64,000 nt of DNA from Maritalea porphyrae (GTDB lineage Bacteria; Pseudomonadota; Alphaproteobacteria; Rhizobiales; Devosiaceae). Under the pieces are notes generated by a model, which was given only the letters and a program-made list of their open reading frames with translations, had not been told where the DNA came from and did not search any database. The stretch is from assembly GCF_030159895.1 (NCBI RefSeq), contig NZ_BSNI01000002.1, forward strand, positions 2,134,306 to 2,198,305. Reading direction: 5' to 3'. The translations under genes were made by a program, and so were the position numbers. This document shows positions 54,997 through 63,739 of the stretch, one piece after another. Each line of letters starts with the position of its first letter. The stretch's first letter is position 1.

Positions 54997-56232
54997 TCAT
55001 GGTTGAACGCTAACGTCAAAATATTTGGCAATTCCCCGAGCAAGCGTCAGCGCAGCTTTTTGCTGCCATTCCGCTTGCGACAGGTTTCGCAAATCATCCT
55101 CGTTTGATAAAAATCCAAGCTCAATGAGCACCGATGGCACCTCAGGCGATTGCAAAACAAAAAAGTCTGCTTGCCGCAATGGATGTGGGCGCATGGTTAC
55201 GCGTCCACTCATTTGGCGTACAATCTGTTGCGCCGCCACATAGGACTGTCGTCGGGTCTCACGTCGCATCAGGTCAACCAAGATGTCGACAACACCATTG
55301 TCGACTTCTGGTGGGCTAAACCCCGCAACCAAGTCCGCCTGGTTTTCATTCTCAGCTAAAACCTTATCCAGCACATCTGTTGCGTTTTCGTCCCGCGTAT
55401 AAACGCTACCACCGCGCACCAAAGGCTGATCAAAGGAATCCGCATGAAGTGAAATGAATAAATTTGCCTGATTGTCGCGAGCCAATTGCACGCGCTCACT
55501 CAACGTCAAGAAGCTGTCACCGTCTCGTGTTAGCGCTACATCAAACCGGTCGAGCGCAACAAGCTCGGCCTGCAACCGCTTTGCGACCTGCAAAACGATG
55601 TCCTTTTCATACTCACCTGTGACGCCCTTAGCCCCCATATCAATGCCGCCATGCCCAGGATCGATCAATATCAATGGGCGCACCTCACCAGCTACTTGTG
55701 GTTCTTGGTTTGCCGACGGCTGAGACGTGGATGTTTCTGGATCAGGCTGCACTTCGGCCAGCTGGTTCTGCGTCTTAATCGCTTCAACAGCTGCGTCAAA
55801 CACATCGCGTGTGCCCGGCGCTAATTCAATCACCAAGCGAGCTGGCTGTTCGCCCTCTGCTGCAACGATTTGAATATCCGCAACCTGCACAGGTTCGTTG
55901 AGGAAGATGACCGCACGCGCCAGACCGTCATCGATCATCCCAAGGCTCATTTTAGACAACAGCCCTGAACCCTCGATGGTCGTTGGCGCGGCGTCTGCAA
56001 CATCGCTGACGCTAAACTCAACAACCAAACGATCTGGTTGATCTATAGGAAACGTGGAGTAGCCAACTTCAGCCGACAAATCGAAAACAATGCGGCTACG
56101 TTCAGGAGCGGATGCAATACGAGCATCAAGAATTCTTGCTTCAACCGTCGCCTGCTGTGCAATGACAAGACCGCATGTAACAAGGCTCAACACCAATGCG
56201 GCGAATACCCGAACTAATCCCCAATGCCGCAT
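54997..56232 (-). CDS. amiC: N-acetylmuramoyl-L-alanine amidase with AMIN domain
   Basis: A 411-residue exported enzyme that cuts the peptide from peptidoglycan during cell separation. The signal peptide MRHWGLVRVFAALVLSLVTC is followed by an AMIN domain (about 35-150, RIVFDLSAEVGYSTFPID). The Amidase_3 domain has ILIDPGHGGIDMGAKG, EKDIVLQVAKRL, ISLHADSF and ELGFLSNEDDLRNL, with the zinc His, Glu and His visible. I chose ATG at 56232 with GAGG upstream; the open frame extends upstream but without a signal-like start. Confidence 0.93.
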   Translation of the reverse strand: MRHWGLVRVFAALVLSLVTCGLVIAQQATVEARILDARIASAPERSRIVFDLSAEVGYSTFPIDQPDRLVVEFSVSDVADAAPTTIEGSGLLSKMSLGMIDDGLARAVIFLNEPVQVADIQIVAAEGEQPARLVIELAPGTRDVFDAAVEAIKTQNQLAEVQPDPETSTSQPSANQEPQVAGEVRPLILIDPGHGGIDMGAKGVTGEYEKDIVLQVAKRLQAELVALDRFDVALTRDGDSFLTLSERVQLARDNQANLFISLHADSFDQPLVRGGSVYTRDENATDVLDKVLAENENQADLVAGFSPPEVDNGVVDILVDLMRRETRRQSYVAAQQIVRQMSGRVTMRPHPLRQADFFVLQSPEVPSVLIELGFLSNEDDLRNLSQAEWQQKAALTLARGIAKYFDVSVQP

Positions 56233-56850
56233 GGGCACCTCACTAAAATGTTTCGCAACTTGTATAAATGATTCTCTTCGTGCAGCGTATGGCTGTATCC
56301 AACATTCAAACCACACAGTTTTCTTAACGCACAAAACGGCCATATTCTGGGCAACACGAAGCGCTAGCGCCCGCAAATGGAACATATTAGTTGCTAAATT
56401 TCGAATTCGAACGTAAACACTTAAATTGTGGACTGGTGCAACTTTGCCCAATGTTCGTGTCCCAGAGGCAACAATCGCCAACGTGGCCAACCATTGAAGC
56501 GTGTACCTAAAACCCTATATTTGGGGTAACTGACGAGACGCTGGCATCGAGCTAGTTCACTGAAAAGTAGAAGAATTCGGCCGAATGGCCCGCTCTTTAT
56601 TTTGGACCTCCCTTCAATTCAAAGAGCATGAAGAAAGAAATTGTGATGAGGCATCTCGATCAAAATAGCGAACGCACGCTAAGCGCGCGACAGGCTAGTT
56701 TTGTGTGCCACACATTTTCCCCAAACAATCGCCCCGCCGCTAACTCCGGCTGTGGCTCACATATAGAATACGCACCGAAGCGCACTGGCCGTCACTCTTT
56801 ATTAGATAGAGTGAAACGCAGAAGCGCACGGCGGCGTGGAGTAACAATTT
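56233..56850. other. Long untranslated region upstream of rne
   Basis: 618 bases without a convincing gene, holding the divergent promoters of the amidase (minus) and rne (plus). A promoter match at 56494-56521 would give rne a leader of about 320 bases. A hairpin CACTCT-N9-AGAGTG (56793-56813) lies 38 bases before the rne ATG. Open frames across it lack ribosome-binding sites and overlap the rne start. Confidence 0.55.
56494..56521 (+). promoter_or_regulatory. Sigma-70-type promoter for rne
   Basis: TTGAAG and TATATT with a 16-base spacer. A start near 56528 would give rne a leader of about 320 bases, comparable with the long autoregulated rne leader of enterobacteria. Confidence 0.4.
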
Positions 56851-59598
56851 ATGGCAACAAGAAGAATGCTGGTGGATGCAATCCACCCAGAAGAAACACG
56901 AGTAGTAGTAACTAGCGGATCACGCCTAGACGAATTTGACTTTGAAAGCGCCGCACGCCGACAATTACGCGGCAACATATATCTTGCCAAAGTAACGCGC
57001 GTTGAGCCGTCTTTGCAGGCTGCATTTGTTGACTATGGCGGCAACCGCCACGGTTTTCTCGCTTTCTCAGAAATTCACCCCGACTATTATCAAATTCCCC
57101 TCGCCGATCGCGAAGCGCTTCTGGCTGAGGAAGAAGAAGATGAAGTCGCTCAAAATCATGCAGACGACCTAAGTGGCGCTGATCAACCAAGCATATTGGA
57201 TATCGAAGAGCCTGCAGACGATGAAACCGCTGCTGAGGCGGACAGTGAAGATAAATCTGCACAAGCCGCTGATGTGGATACGCCAAGCGTTGCAAGCGAC
57301 GAAGTCGTAGACGGTTCAACAGATCTGGAAGCTGAGGCTGCCAAGATTTTGGATGCCGATGCAGAAGCTAATACTGAGTCAGAAGAAGACGAAGTCGACG
57401 AAGTTGGGGCTGAAGACGCAATGGAAGAAGTTCCGCAGCGTCGTCGGAAGAAAAAAGCAAAAACCTACAAAATCCAAGAAGTGATCAAACGCCGGCAAGT
57501 TTTGCTGGTACAGGTTGTAAAAGAAGAGCGCGGCAACAAAGGCGCAGCGCTAACAACTTATCTTTCACTTGCAGGTCGCTATTCAGTTCTAATGCCGAAT
57601 ACGGCTCGTGGTGGCGGCATCTCCCGCAAAATCACCAATGCGGCCGACCGTAAACGCCTCAAGCAAGTCGCAAGCGAGCTCGACGTTCAAAAGGGCATGG
57701 GCGTAATCTTGCGTACCGCCGGCGCAAGCCGGACCAAAGCCGAAGTGAAACGGGACTTTGAATATCTGCTTCGCCTTTGGGAAAATGTGCGCAGCTTAAC
57801 GCTTGAAAGCACAGCCCCCTGTCTTGTCTATGAAGAAGGCAGCCTAATCAAACGCTCTATTCGAGATCTTTATAATAAAGAAATCGAAGAAGTGTTGGTT
57901 TCGGGCGAAGAAGCATACCGCGAAGCCAAAGACTTCATGCGAATGATCATGCCTTCGCACGCGAAAAATGTTCAGCCCTATCGCGAAGAGCAGCCAATCT
58001 TTTCCCGCCATGGCGTGGAAGAGCAACTCGATTCTATGTTCTCACCGCAGGTAACATTGCCTTCTGGTGGTTACTTGGTGATCAACCCGACCGAAGCGCT
58101 TGTTTCAGTTGACGTGAACTCTGGTAAAGCGACCAAAGAACACAATATTGAAGACACTGCGCTCCAAACCAACCTTGAAGCTGCTGCCGAGTTGGCCCGC
58201 CAATTGCGTCTGCGCGATATGGCCGGTCTCGTGGTGATCGACTTCATCGATATGGAAGAGAAGCGCAACATTCGCGCTGTTGAACGCAAACTCAAGGATT
58301 CGTTGAAAACTGATCGTGCACGCATCCAAGTTGGTCGGATTTCACATTTCGGCCTGCTCGAAATGTCACGACAACGCATCCGTTTTGGCGTGCTGGAAAG
58401 CTCAACAATTACCTGCCCTGTTTGCACAGGAACTGGCTTGGTTCGCTCAGTTGATAGCTTGGCCCTCATGGTCATGCGCGCAATCGAAGACCAAGTGATG
58501 CGCAAGCAAGGTCAATCAATCAACGTAAAAGTGCCGACCGAAGTTGCACTATATCTGTTGAACGCAAAACGAAGCCAAATCCTTGTTTTGGAACAACGTT
58601 TTGGCCTAGCCATCGCCATTACCGCGGACAGCCATCTACTTGGTGACCAGTTCACAATCGAAAAAGGCGATCCGTACGACACAAGCGTTGCGCGTCAAAC
58701 AAATCACGTCAAAGTCGATTCTGCGCCAATCCTCATCGACATCGATGAAGATGACACAGAAGAGAAAGAAGAAACGCAAGAAGAAGAGCGTTCAAACCGT
58801 CGCCGTGGCAAACGACGTCGTCGTGGCGGACGCGACCGTGATCGTGACAACAATGCGGCCGAAACATCAAATGCAGTTGGAGAAGCACGCGCTGACGAAA
58901 AAGACAAAGACGAAGACAATGATGATGAGCAGCCTAAAAAGCGCCGCCGTCGTGGTCGTCGTGGCGGTCGTCGCAATCGTCGCAGCCAGGATGACAATGT
59001 CCAAGCTTCAGACAATGCAGCAGAAAACGCAGGCGAAGAAGCATCAACTGTCGAAGGCGAAGCAGACTCTCCAGCAATGGATGCCGAAGCGGCGGCAGCA
59101 ATTGAATCCGCCCCTTCTGTGAGCGAAGGCGACAACGCTGAAGCAAAAGCTGACGAGAAGCCTAAAAAGCGTCCGCGCCGTTCGCGTAAGAAAAAATCTG
59201 ACGAACAAGATACAAACGCAGCTGAAACGTCAGCTGAAGTTGTTGTTCAAGAAGACAATACCCAGATTGAAGCCAAAGACGAAAAGCCTGAAGAGAAGCC
59301 AAAGCGTCGTCGTGGTCGAAAATCCAAGGCAGAAATTGAAGCTGAAAAAGCTGCCGCGGACAAATCAACCGCAGACAAAGCTTCTGAGCCAGAAAAAGCA
59401 GCGGCACCAAAGGTTGAAGAAAAACCTGCGAAGATTGTAGAGGAAAAGGCAGAGCGCCCTGCTCGACCTGAAAAGAAATTGCCTGAGGAAGGCATAATCG
59501 TTACCTCCTCTTCGCCATCTTCAAACGAAGGTGAGACGGCTGAGCCGGTCAAGAAGGTCAAAAAAGGCTGGTGGCAACGCAACATCCTAGGCAACTAG
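56851..59598 (+). CDS. rne: Ribonuclease E
   Basis: A 915-residue endoribonuclease, core of the degradosome. The N-terminal S1 domain (GNIYLAKVTRVEPSLQAAFV) is split by an acidic insert at about residues 91-195, common in alphaproteobacteria. The catalytic core has VSVDVNSGKATKE and GLVVIDFIDME (metal aspartates) and the zinc link CPVCTGTG. The tail has repeated Arg/Lys clusters and Glu-rich stretches and ends KKGWWQRNILGN. The GWW segment matches the PNPase-binding micro-domain known in Caulobacter RNase E. It ends in a strong terminator. Confidence 0.95.
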   Translation: MATRRMLVDAIHPEETRVVVTSGSRLDEFDFESAARRQLRGNIYLAKVTRVEPSLQAAFVDYGGNRHGFLAFSEIHPDYYQIPLADREALLAEEEEDEVAQNHADDLSGADQPSILDIEEPADDETAAEADSEDKSAQAADVDTPSVASDEVVDGSTDLEAEAAKILDADAEANTESEEDEVDEVGAEDAMEEVPQRRRKKKAKTYKIQEVIKRRQVLLVQVVKEERGNKGAALTTYLSLAGRYSVLMPNTARGGGISRKITNAADRKRLKQVASELDVQKGMGVILRTAGASRTKAEVKRDFEYLLRLWENVRSLTLESTAPCLVYEEGSLIKRSIRDLYNKEIEEVLVSGEEAYREAKDFMRMIMPSHAKNVQPYREEQPIFSRHGVEEQLDSMFSPQVTLPSGGYLVINPTEALVSVDVNSGKATKEHNIEDTALQTNLEAAAELARQLRLRDMAGLVVIDFIDMEEKRNIRAVERKLKDSLKTDRARIQVGRISHFGLLEMSRQRIRFGVLESSTITCPVCTGTGLVRSVDSLALMVMRAIEDQVMRKQGQSINVKVPTEVALYLLNAKRSQILVLEQRFGLAIAITADSHLLGDQFTIEKGDPYDTSVARQTNHVKVDSAPILIDIDEDDTEEKEETQEEERSNRRRGKRRRRGGRDRDRDNNAAETSNAVGEARADEKDKDEDNDDEQPKKRRRRGRRGGRRNRRSQDDNVQASDNAAENAGEEASTVEGEADSPAMDAEAAAAIESAPSVSEGDNAEAKADEKPKKRPRRSRKKKSDEQDTNAAETSAEVVVQEDNTQIEAKDEKPEEKPKRRRGRKSKAEIEAEKAAADKSTADKASEPEKAAAPKVEEKPAKIVEEKAERPARPEKKLPEEGIIVTSSSPSSNEGETAEPVKKVKKGWWQRNILGN

Positions 59599-59625
59599 GT
59601 AGCGTTCAAGAAAACGAAATAGAAA

Positions 59626-60786
59626 TTACAATGGTCGGCTCAAAAAGCCGGCCATTTTTTCGATCGCATCTTCTATTGTTTCGCGCGAACCCGCATAGCT
59701 AAAGCGCACAAACTTATTGCCATTCACGCGGTCAAAATCAACGCCCGGCGTGGCGGCAACATCGCCCCGATCCAGCAGTTTTTGACAGAAATAGACGCTA
59801 TCGTTTGAAAATGGGGAAATATCCGCATAGGCGTAAAACGCGCCATCGGACTGACAGACATCCGCAAACCCCATTTCTTGGAGCGCACGTGTCAACAACA
59901 ATCCATTAGATATGTACTGCACTTTCTGAGCATCGTAATAGTCCCGGCATTTAAGCGCTATTTCACCTGCAAGTTGAGACATACTTGGTGCTGAAATGAA
60001 CATATTTTGCGCCATTATCTCTGTTCGACGCACCAAATCCTTGGGCAAAACCATCCAGCCCAAACGCCAACCGGTCATACAGTAATATTTGGAAAAACTA
60101 TTGATGACGATCGCATCATTGCCAAATTCAAGCGCCGTTGTTTCATTCATCCCGTGGCTTAGGCCATGGTAAATCTCATCGGAGATAAACCGAACATCAA
60201 GCTCACGACACGCTTCAACAATTTGCTTAAACTCGTCGCGTTCGATCATGGCACCTGTGGGGTTAGATGGTGATGCCAACAAAAGCCCATCAAATTGGTT
60301 TCGGCTATGTGCATCGCGTACCGCTTCTGCATCCAACCGCCAACTTTGGTCTGGCGACAATTCAATTTCGACCGCCTCAAACCCAAGACTGCTCAGTATA
60401 TTTAGATATGCTGGGTACCCAGGGCGCGTTACCGCGATTTTTGCACCACGCTCAAAGCCAGAAAGAAAGGCTAAGATAAAGCCAGCGGAGGAGCCATTGG
60501 TTATCAAGATATCATCCGGGTCAACAATCGCCTTGTGTTGCTGCCGATAATACTCAACCAAACCATTGCGCAACGACGCATTGCCCTTCGCATGGGTATA
60601 TCCCTGCGGTTTGTTCAACACCGCTGTTGCCACCGCTTCACGCACCTCCGGCGCCACTTGAGCGCCCGGCTCACCGACTTCTAGGTGGCAAACCTTCTCG
60701 CCCAATGCTTCTTTTTGCTTGGCTTGAGCCAATATCTCCATGGCATAGAAAGGCCTTAGCGCATCAAACTGTTGTGAATTGGTCAT
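59626..60786 (-). CDS. Class I/II PLP-dependent aminotransferase
   Basis: A 386-residue fold-type I aminotransferase. The PLP lysine is in NSFSKYYCMTGWRLGWMV, with the upstream aspartate in RFISDEIYHGL and the asparagine in LASPSNPTGAMIE. The C-terminal arginine is in FVRFSYAGSRET. The substrate is not evident; it is closest in pattern to aspartate/alanine-type enzymes. I chose ATG at 60786; an upstream start would add 17 unlike residues. It is convergent with rne, whose terminator overlaps its last codons. Confidence 0.88.
   Translation of the reverse strand: MTNSQQFDALRPFYAMEILAQAKQKEALGEKVCHLEVGEPGAQVAPEVREAVATAVLNKPQGYTHAKGNASLRNGLVEYYRQQHKAIVDPDDILITNGSSAGFILAFLSGFERGAKIAVTRPGYPAYLNILSSLGFEAVEIELSPDQSWRLDAEAVRDAHSRNQFDGLLLASPSNPTGAMIERDEFKQIVEACRELDVRFISDEIYHGLSHGMNETTALEFGNDAIVINSFSKYYCMTGWRLGWMVLPKDLVRRTEIMAQNMFISAPSMSQLAGEIALKCRDYYDAQKVQYISNGLLLTRALQEMGFADVCQSDGAFYAYADISPFSNDSVYFCQKLLDRGDVAATPGVDFDRVNGNKFVRFSYAGSRETIEDAIEKMAGFLSRPL
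59630..59660 (+). terminator. Rho-independent terminator of rne
   Basis: AATGGTCGGCT and AGCCGGCCATT (one G-T) form an 11-base stem with a CAAAA loop, followed by six T residues in all. It overlaps the 3' end of the convergent aminotransferase. Confidence 0.85.
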
Positions 60787-60891
60787 TAAACTGCCCAACT
60801 TTCCTGTATTTGGTGGCATAAAGGCCATTAGGGTCAAAGACTCTTCGGTATCAGGCCATAATTCGAATGGGGCGCAAAGGTCAACTAATCA

Positions 60892-62232
60892 ATGGGTAGA
60901 GTTCTCTCCACACTTCTTTTTGCTTTGTGCGTATTTCTTGGAAGCTCTGCTGCTCAAGCGCAGACGTTGCGGCTAATTACCGACGCAGAAACCCAATCCA
61001 TGATCCGCGATTTTTCCGCGCCTCTAATGAAGGCCGCTGGCATTCAAAATCAAAATCTGCCGATCTATATCGTCAATGATCGACGCTTTAACGCGTTTGT
61101 AATCGAAAACGGTTCCATGTTTATCAACTACGGAACCATTCTCGACAGCAAGACACCAAACGCGCTCAAAGCCGTACTTGCCCATGAAATTGGCCACCTT
61201 GCCGGCGGACATTTGCAACGACTTAGAGAACAAGCTGAAGTTCAAGCACGCGTGCAGGCTGTCTCAATGCTCTTGGGCGTTGGTGTACTCGCTGCCGCTG
61301 CGGGACAAGAAAACCGCGAAGATATCGGTCGCATGGCGAGTGCATTCATCATCGGCGCATCTTCGGCAAGTCAAAATGCCTTTATGGCTTATCGCCGCTC
61401 GGAAGAAAGCGCGGCTGACGCCGCAGCAATCTCATATCTCGAACGCACCAAACAATCGCCGGATGGTATGCTTGACGTGTTGACCACTCTGAAGAACAAC
61501 CAGGGTCTAAGCGCTGGTGCTTCTGGTTATCTAGGCACACATCCTTTGGCAGAAGACCGCATCAACCAAGTTCAGAACCGCGCTGCAAGCAGCCCATTTC
61601 GAAAGAAGCGGGACAACAAGAAAGATGTCGAGCGCTTTGAACTAGTAAAAGCCAAATTGACGGGCTTTCTAGAGCGCAGCCAAACAGTGCTAAATCGCTA
61701 TCCAAATTCAGATAAGTCACTCGCAGCCAAATATGCACGCACCATTGCTGGCTATCGAGCTGGCGCTGGTATCGGTGCGATTAAACAGATGGAAGCATTG
61801 GTCAAAGCTTCCCCGAGCAATCCAAACTTTCGCGAGATGCTTGGACAAATGTATTATGAAACCGGCCAACCAAGCAAAGCATTGTCGCCGCTTGAACGTG
61901 CCGTTGAACTGGCACCTAAAGAGCCAGAATTCCGTATGATTTACGCGCTCGCGCTCGCAGACACTGGCTCGCAAGCGAATGTTCAAGAAGCTATTCGTCA
62001 GCTCAAGCGTGTTTCGGCAACGTCCCCTCGCTCGGCACGTCCATTTGCAATTCTCGCTCGTGCTTACGCAAAACTAGGCGACGAAGGTCAAGCAGATCTT
62101 GCGGCGGCTGAAGCTGCGTTGCTGAACGGAGATGTTGGGCTTGCCCGTGGCCTGGCGAAAAAAGCTCAAAAGAAACTCACTAAAGGCACACCTGCCTGGT
62201 TACGTTCCGATGACATTTTGTCGCTAACATAG
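60892..62232 (+). CDS. M48-family metalloprotease with TPR domain (BepA-like)
   Basis: A 446-residue exported protease. The signal peptide MGRVLSTLLFALCVFLGSSA ends at AQAQ. The zinc site HEIGH is in KAVLAHEIGHLAGGHLQ, and the third ligand is in EESAADAAAISYL. The C-terminal half (about 265-440) has TPR-like helix pairs (RTIAGYRAGAGIGAIKQMEA, QMYYETGQPSKALSPLERAV). This layout matches BepA, which degrades misassembled outer membrane proteins such as LptD. It lies 33 bases before the DsbA-family gene. Confidence 0.9.
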   Translation: MGRVLSTLLFALCVFLGSSAAQAQTLRLITDAETQSMIRDFSAPLMKAAGIQNQNLPIYIVNDRRFNAFVIENGSMFINYGTILDSKTPNALKAVLAHEIGHLAGGHLQRLREQAEVQARVQAVSMLLGVGVLAAAAGQENREDIGRMASAFIIGASSASQNAFMAYRRSEESAADAAAISYLERTKQSPDGMLDVLTTLKNNQGLSAGASGYLGTHPLAEDRINQVQNRAASSPFRKKRDNKKDVERFELVKAKLTGFLERSQTVLNRYPNSDKSLAAKYARTIAGYRAGAGIGAIKQMEALVKASPSNPNFREMLGQMYYETGQPSKALSPLERAVELAPKEPEFRMIYALALADTGSQANVQEAIRQLKRVSATSPRSARPFAILARAYAKLGDEGQADLAAAEAALLNGDVGLARGLAKKAQKKLTKGTPAWLRSDDILSLT

Positions 62233-62264
62233 CCGCTAACAAATTCTGATTCGAAAGACTTCTC

Positions 62265-63146
62265 ATGCAAGCTCGTTCTATTTACTTCATTACCGGCGCA
62301 TTGTTGCTGGCAGCTGCCATCCTTTTTGCGGTGATATCGATAACCAACCAACAACAGCAAGCGCAGCTTTCCCAATCAGACATTGAACAATTGATCGACA
62401 AAGCAATTGAGAACAAGATTGCAGAACTTGCGCCGAGCGAAACGGCACCAGCACTAAGCACGCCAGTTGATACTTCAGACCTTGGGCCCGCAATTGAAAG
62501 CTACTTGATGGCGAACCCTTCAATTCTGCAACGCATGTCGGTTGCACTTCAGGCAGAGACCGAACGTACGCAAAACGAACAGGCAAGAGTTGCATTGGCG
62601 TCTTTGCAAAGTCAGATTTACGATGATCCTGACCATGTTGTTCTTGGAAACCCGAACGGCGATGTGACCCTTGTTGAGTTCTTTGACTACAATTGTGGCT
62701 TCTGTCGTCAAGCACTCGCTGACGTAATGCAACTCTTGGACGAAGATAAAAATGTCCGCGTGATCTTGAAAGAATTCCCGATACTGAGCCAAGGTTCCGT
62801 TGACGCGGCGCGAATTGCTGTCCTTGTGCAGCGCGAAAAAGACGTAAGCTACCTTGATTTCCACACGCAGCTTTTCGCCTCACGCGGTCAGATTGACAAA
62901 GGCGCAGCGCTAAAGGCCGCCCAAAGCTTGGGGCTAAACCCAGTCGATCTAGAATTGCAAATGGGGGATCAATCGGTGACCGATGTTATCAGCCGCTCCT
63001 ACCAGCTCGCTGAGGCACTGGGAATATCATCTACCCCCAACTTCATCGTTGGTGACGAGTTGCTGCGTGGCGCAGTCGGCATTGATGAGATGCGTGAAAA
63101 GGTCAAAAACATGCGCAAATGCGGCAAAGCGACGTGTAATCTATAA
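62265..63146 (+). CDS. DsbA-family thiol-disulfide oxidoreductase
   Basis: A 293-residue membrane-anchored periplasmic protein. An N-terminal helix (about 7-26) is followed by a helical linker with SDIEQLIDKAIENKIAE. The thioredoxin domain has VEFFDYNCGFCRQAL with active CGFC, and the cis-proline in ISSTPNFIVGDELLRGAVG. The N-terminal extension resembles ScsC/Com1-type oligomerising oxidoreductases. It is linked to the M48 protease, which suggests a joint role in outer-membrane protein quality control (inference). Confidence 0.88.
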   Translation: MQARSIYFITGALLLAAAILFAVISITNQQQQAQLSQSDIEQLIDKAIENKIAELAPSETAPALSTPVDTSDLGPAIESYLMANPSILQRMSVALQAETERTQNEQARVALASLQSQIYDDPDHVVLGNPNGDVTLVEFFDYNCGFCRQALADVMQLLDEDKNVRVILKEFPILSQGSVDAARIAVLVQREKDVSYLDFHTQLFASRGQIDKGAALKAAQSLGLNPVDLELQMGDQSVTDVISRSYQLAEALGISSTPNFIVGDELLRGAVGIDEMREKVKNMRKCGKATCNL

Positions 63147-63274
63147 AATCGGACCATTTTATCTATAATTTGTCGAAAAGCGCATAGGATTAGCTTGCAA
63201 CCCTTTGCCTTTTCGCTCAATTTCGTATAGTCACATCACACTTTTGTGGCGAACGGCATAAAAAGGCGGCGTAA

Positions 63275-63715
63275 ATGGCCAAGAAAATCGCAATTCTGAA
63301 CGGACCAAACCTCAATTTGTTGGGGAACCGCGAAGGCGACATTTATGGCAATATCGGCCTAGCAGAGATCGAAGCTGCCTGCGCTGACGAATGCGCGCGT
63401 TTTGATTTTGAGCTTGAATTCTTGCAAACCAATTCAGAAGGCGAATTGGTGACCTTGATTCAACAAGCAGGTGCAGCCTGCGACGGTCTCGTTATCAACC
63501 CAGCAGCTTATACGCACACTTCTGTTGCGATCCATGACGCAATACGCGCCATCGCTATTCCAACAATTGAAGTTCATCTATCCAACATTTATGCGCGAGA
63601 AGAGTTCCGCCATAAATCATTTGTATCTCCAGTGGCTACCGGAACCATTTGCGGTTTGGGCCCAACTGGATATATCCTCGCAATTGGGGCACTGGCGACG
63701 CAGATCCCAGAGTAA
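63275..63715 (+). CDS. aroQ: 3-dehydroquinate dehydratase, type II
   Basis: A 146-residue dodecameric enzyme of the shikimate pathway. LNGPNLNLLGNREGDIYG has the catalytic arginine and tyrosine region, INPAAYTHTSVAIHDAI the asparagine and second active part, and EVHLSNIYAREEFRHKS the histidine. The length is normal. It lies 24 bases before accB in the order typical of alphaproteobacteria. Confidence 0.96.
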   Translation: MAKKIAILNGPNLNLLGNREGDIYGNIGLAEIEAACADECARFDFELEFLQTNSEGELVTLIQQAGAACDGLVINPAAYTHTSVAIHDAIRAIAIPTIEVHLSNIYAREEFRHKSFVSPVATGTICGLGPTGYILAIGALATQIPE

Positions 63716-63739
63716 TTATAAATCGGAGAAGCAACCTAA

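Noticed and set aside
56628-56915. A 95-codon open frame overlapping the rne start
   Set aside because: It has no proper ribosome-binding site, overlaps rne in another frame and lies in the rne leader.
58704-59135. A 143-codon minus-strand open frame opposite the RNase E tail
   Set aside because: It is the mirror of Arg/Glu-rich repeats (Ser/Arg/Pro low complexity), has no ribosome-binding site and no recognisable domain.
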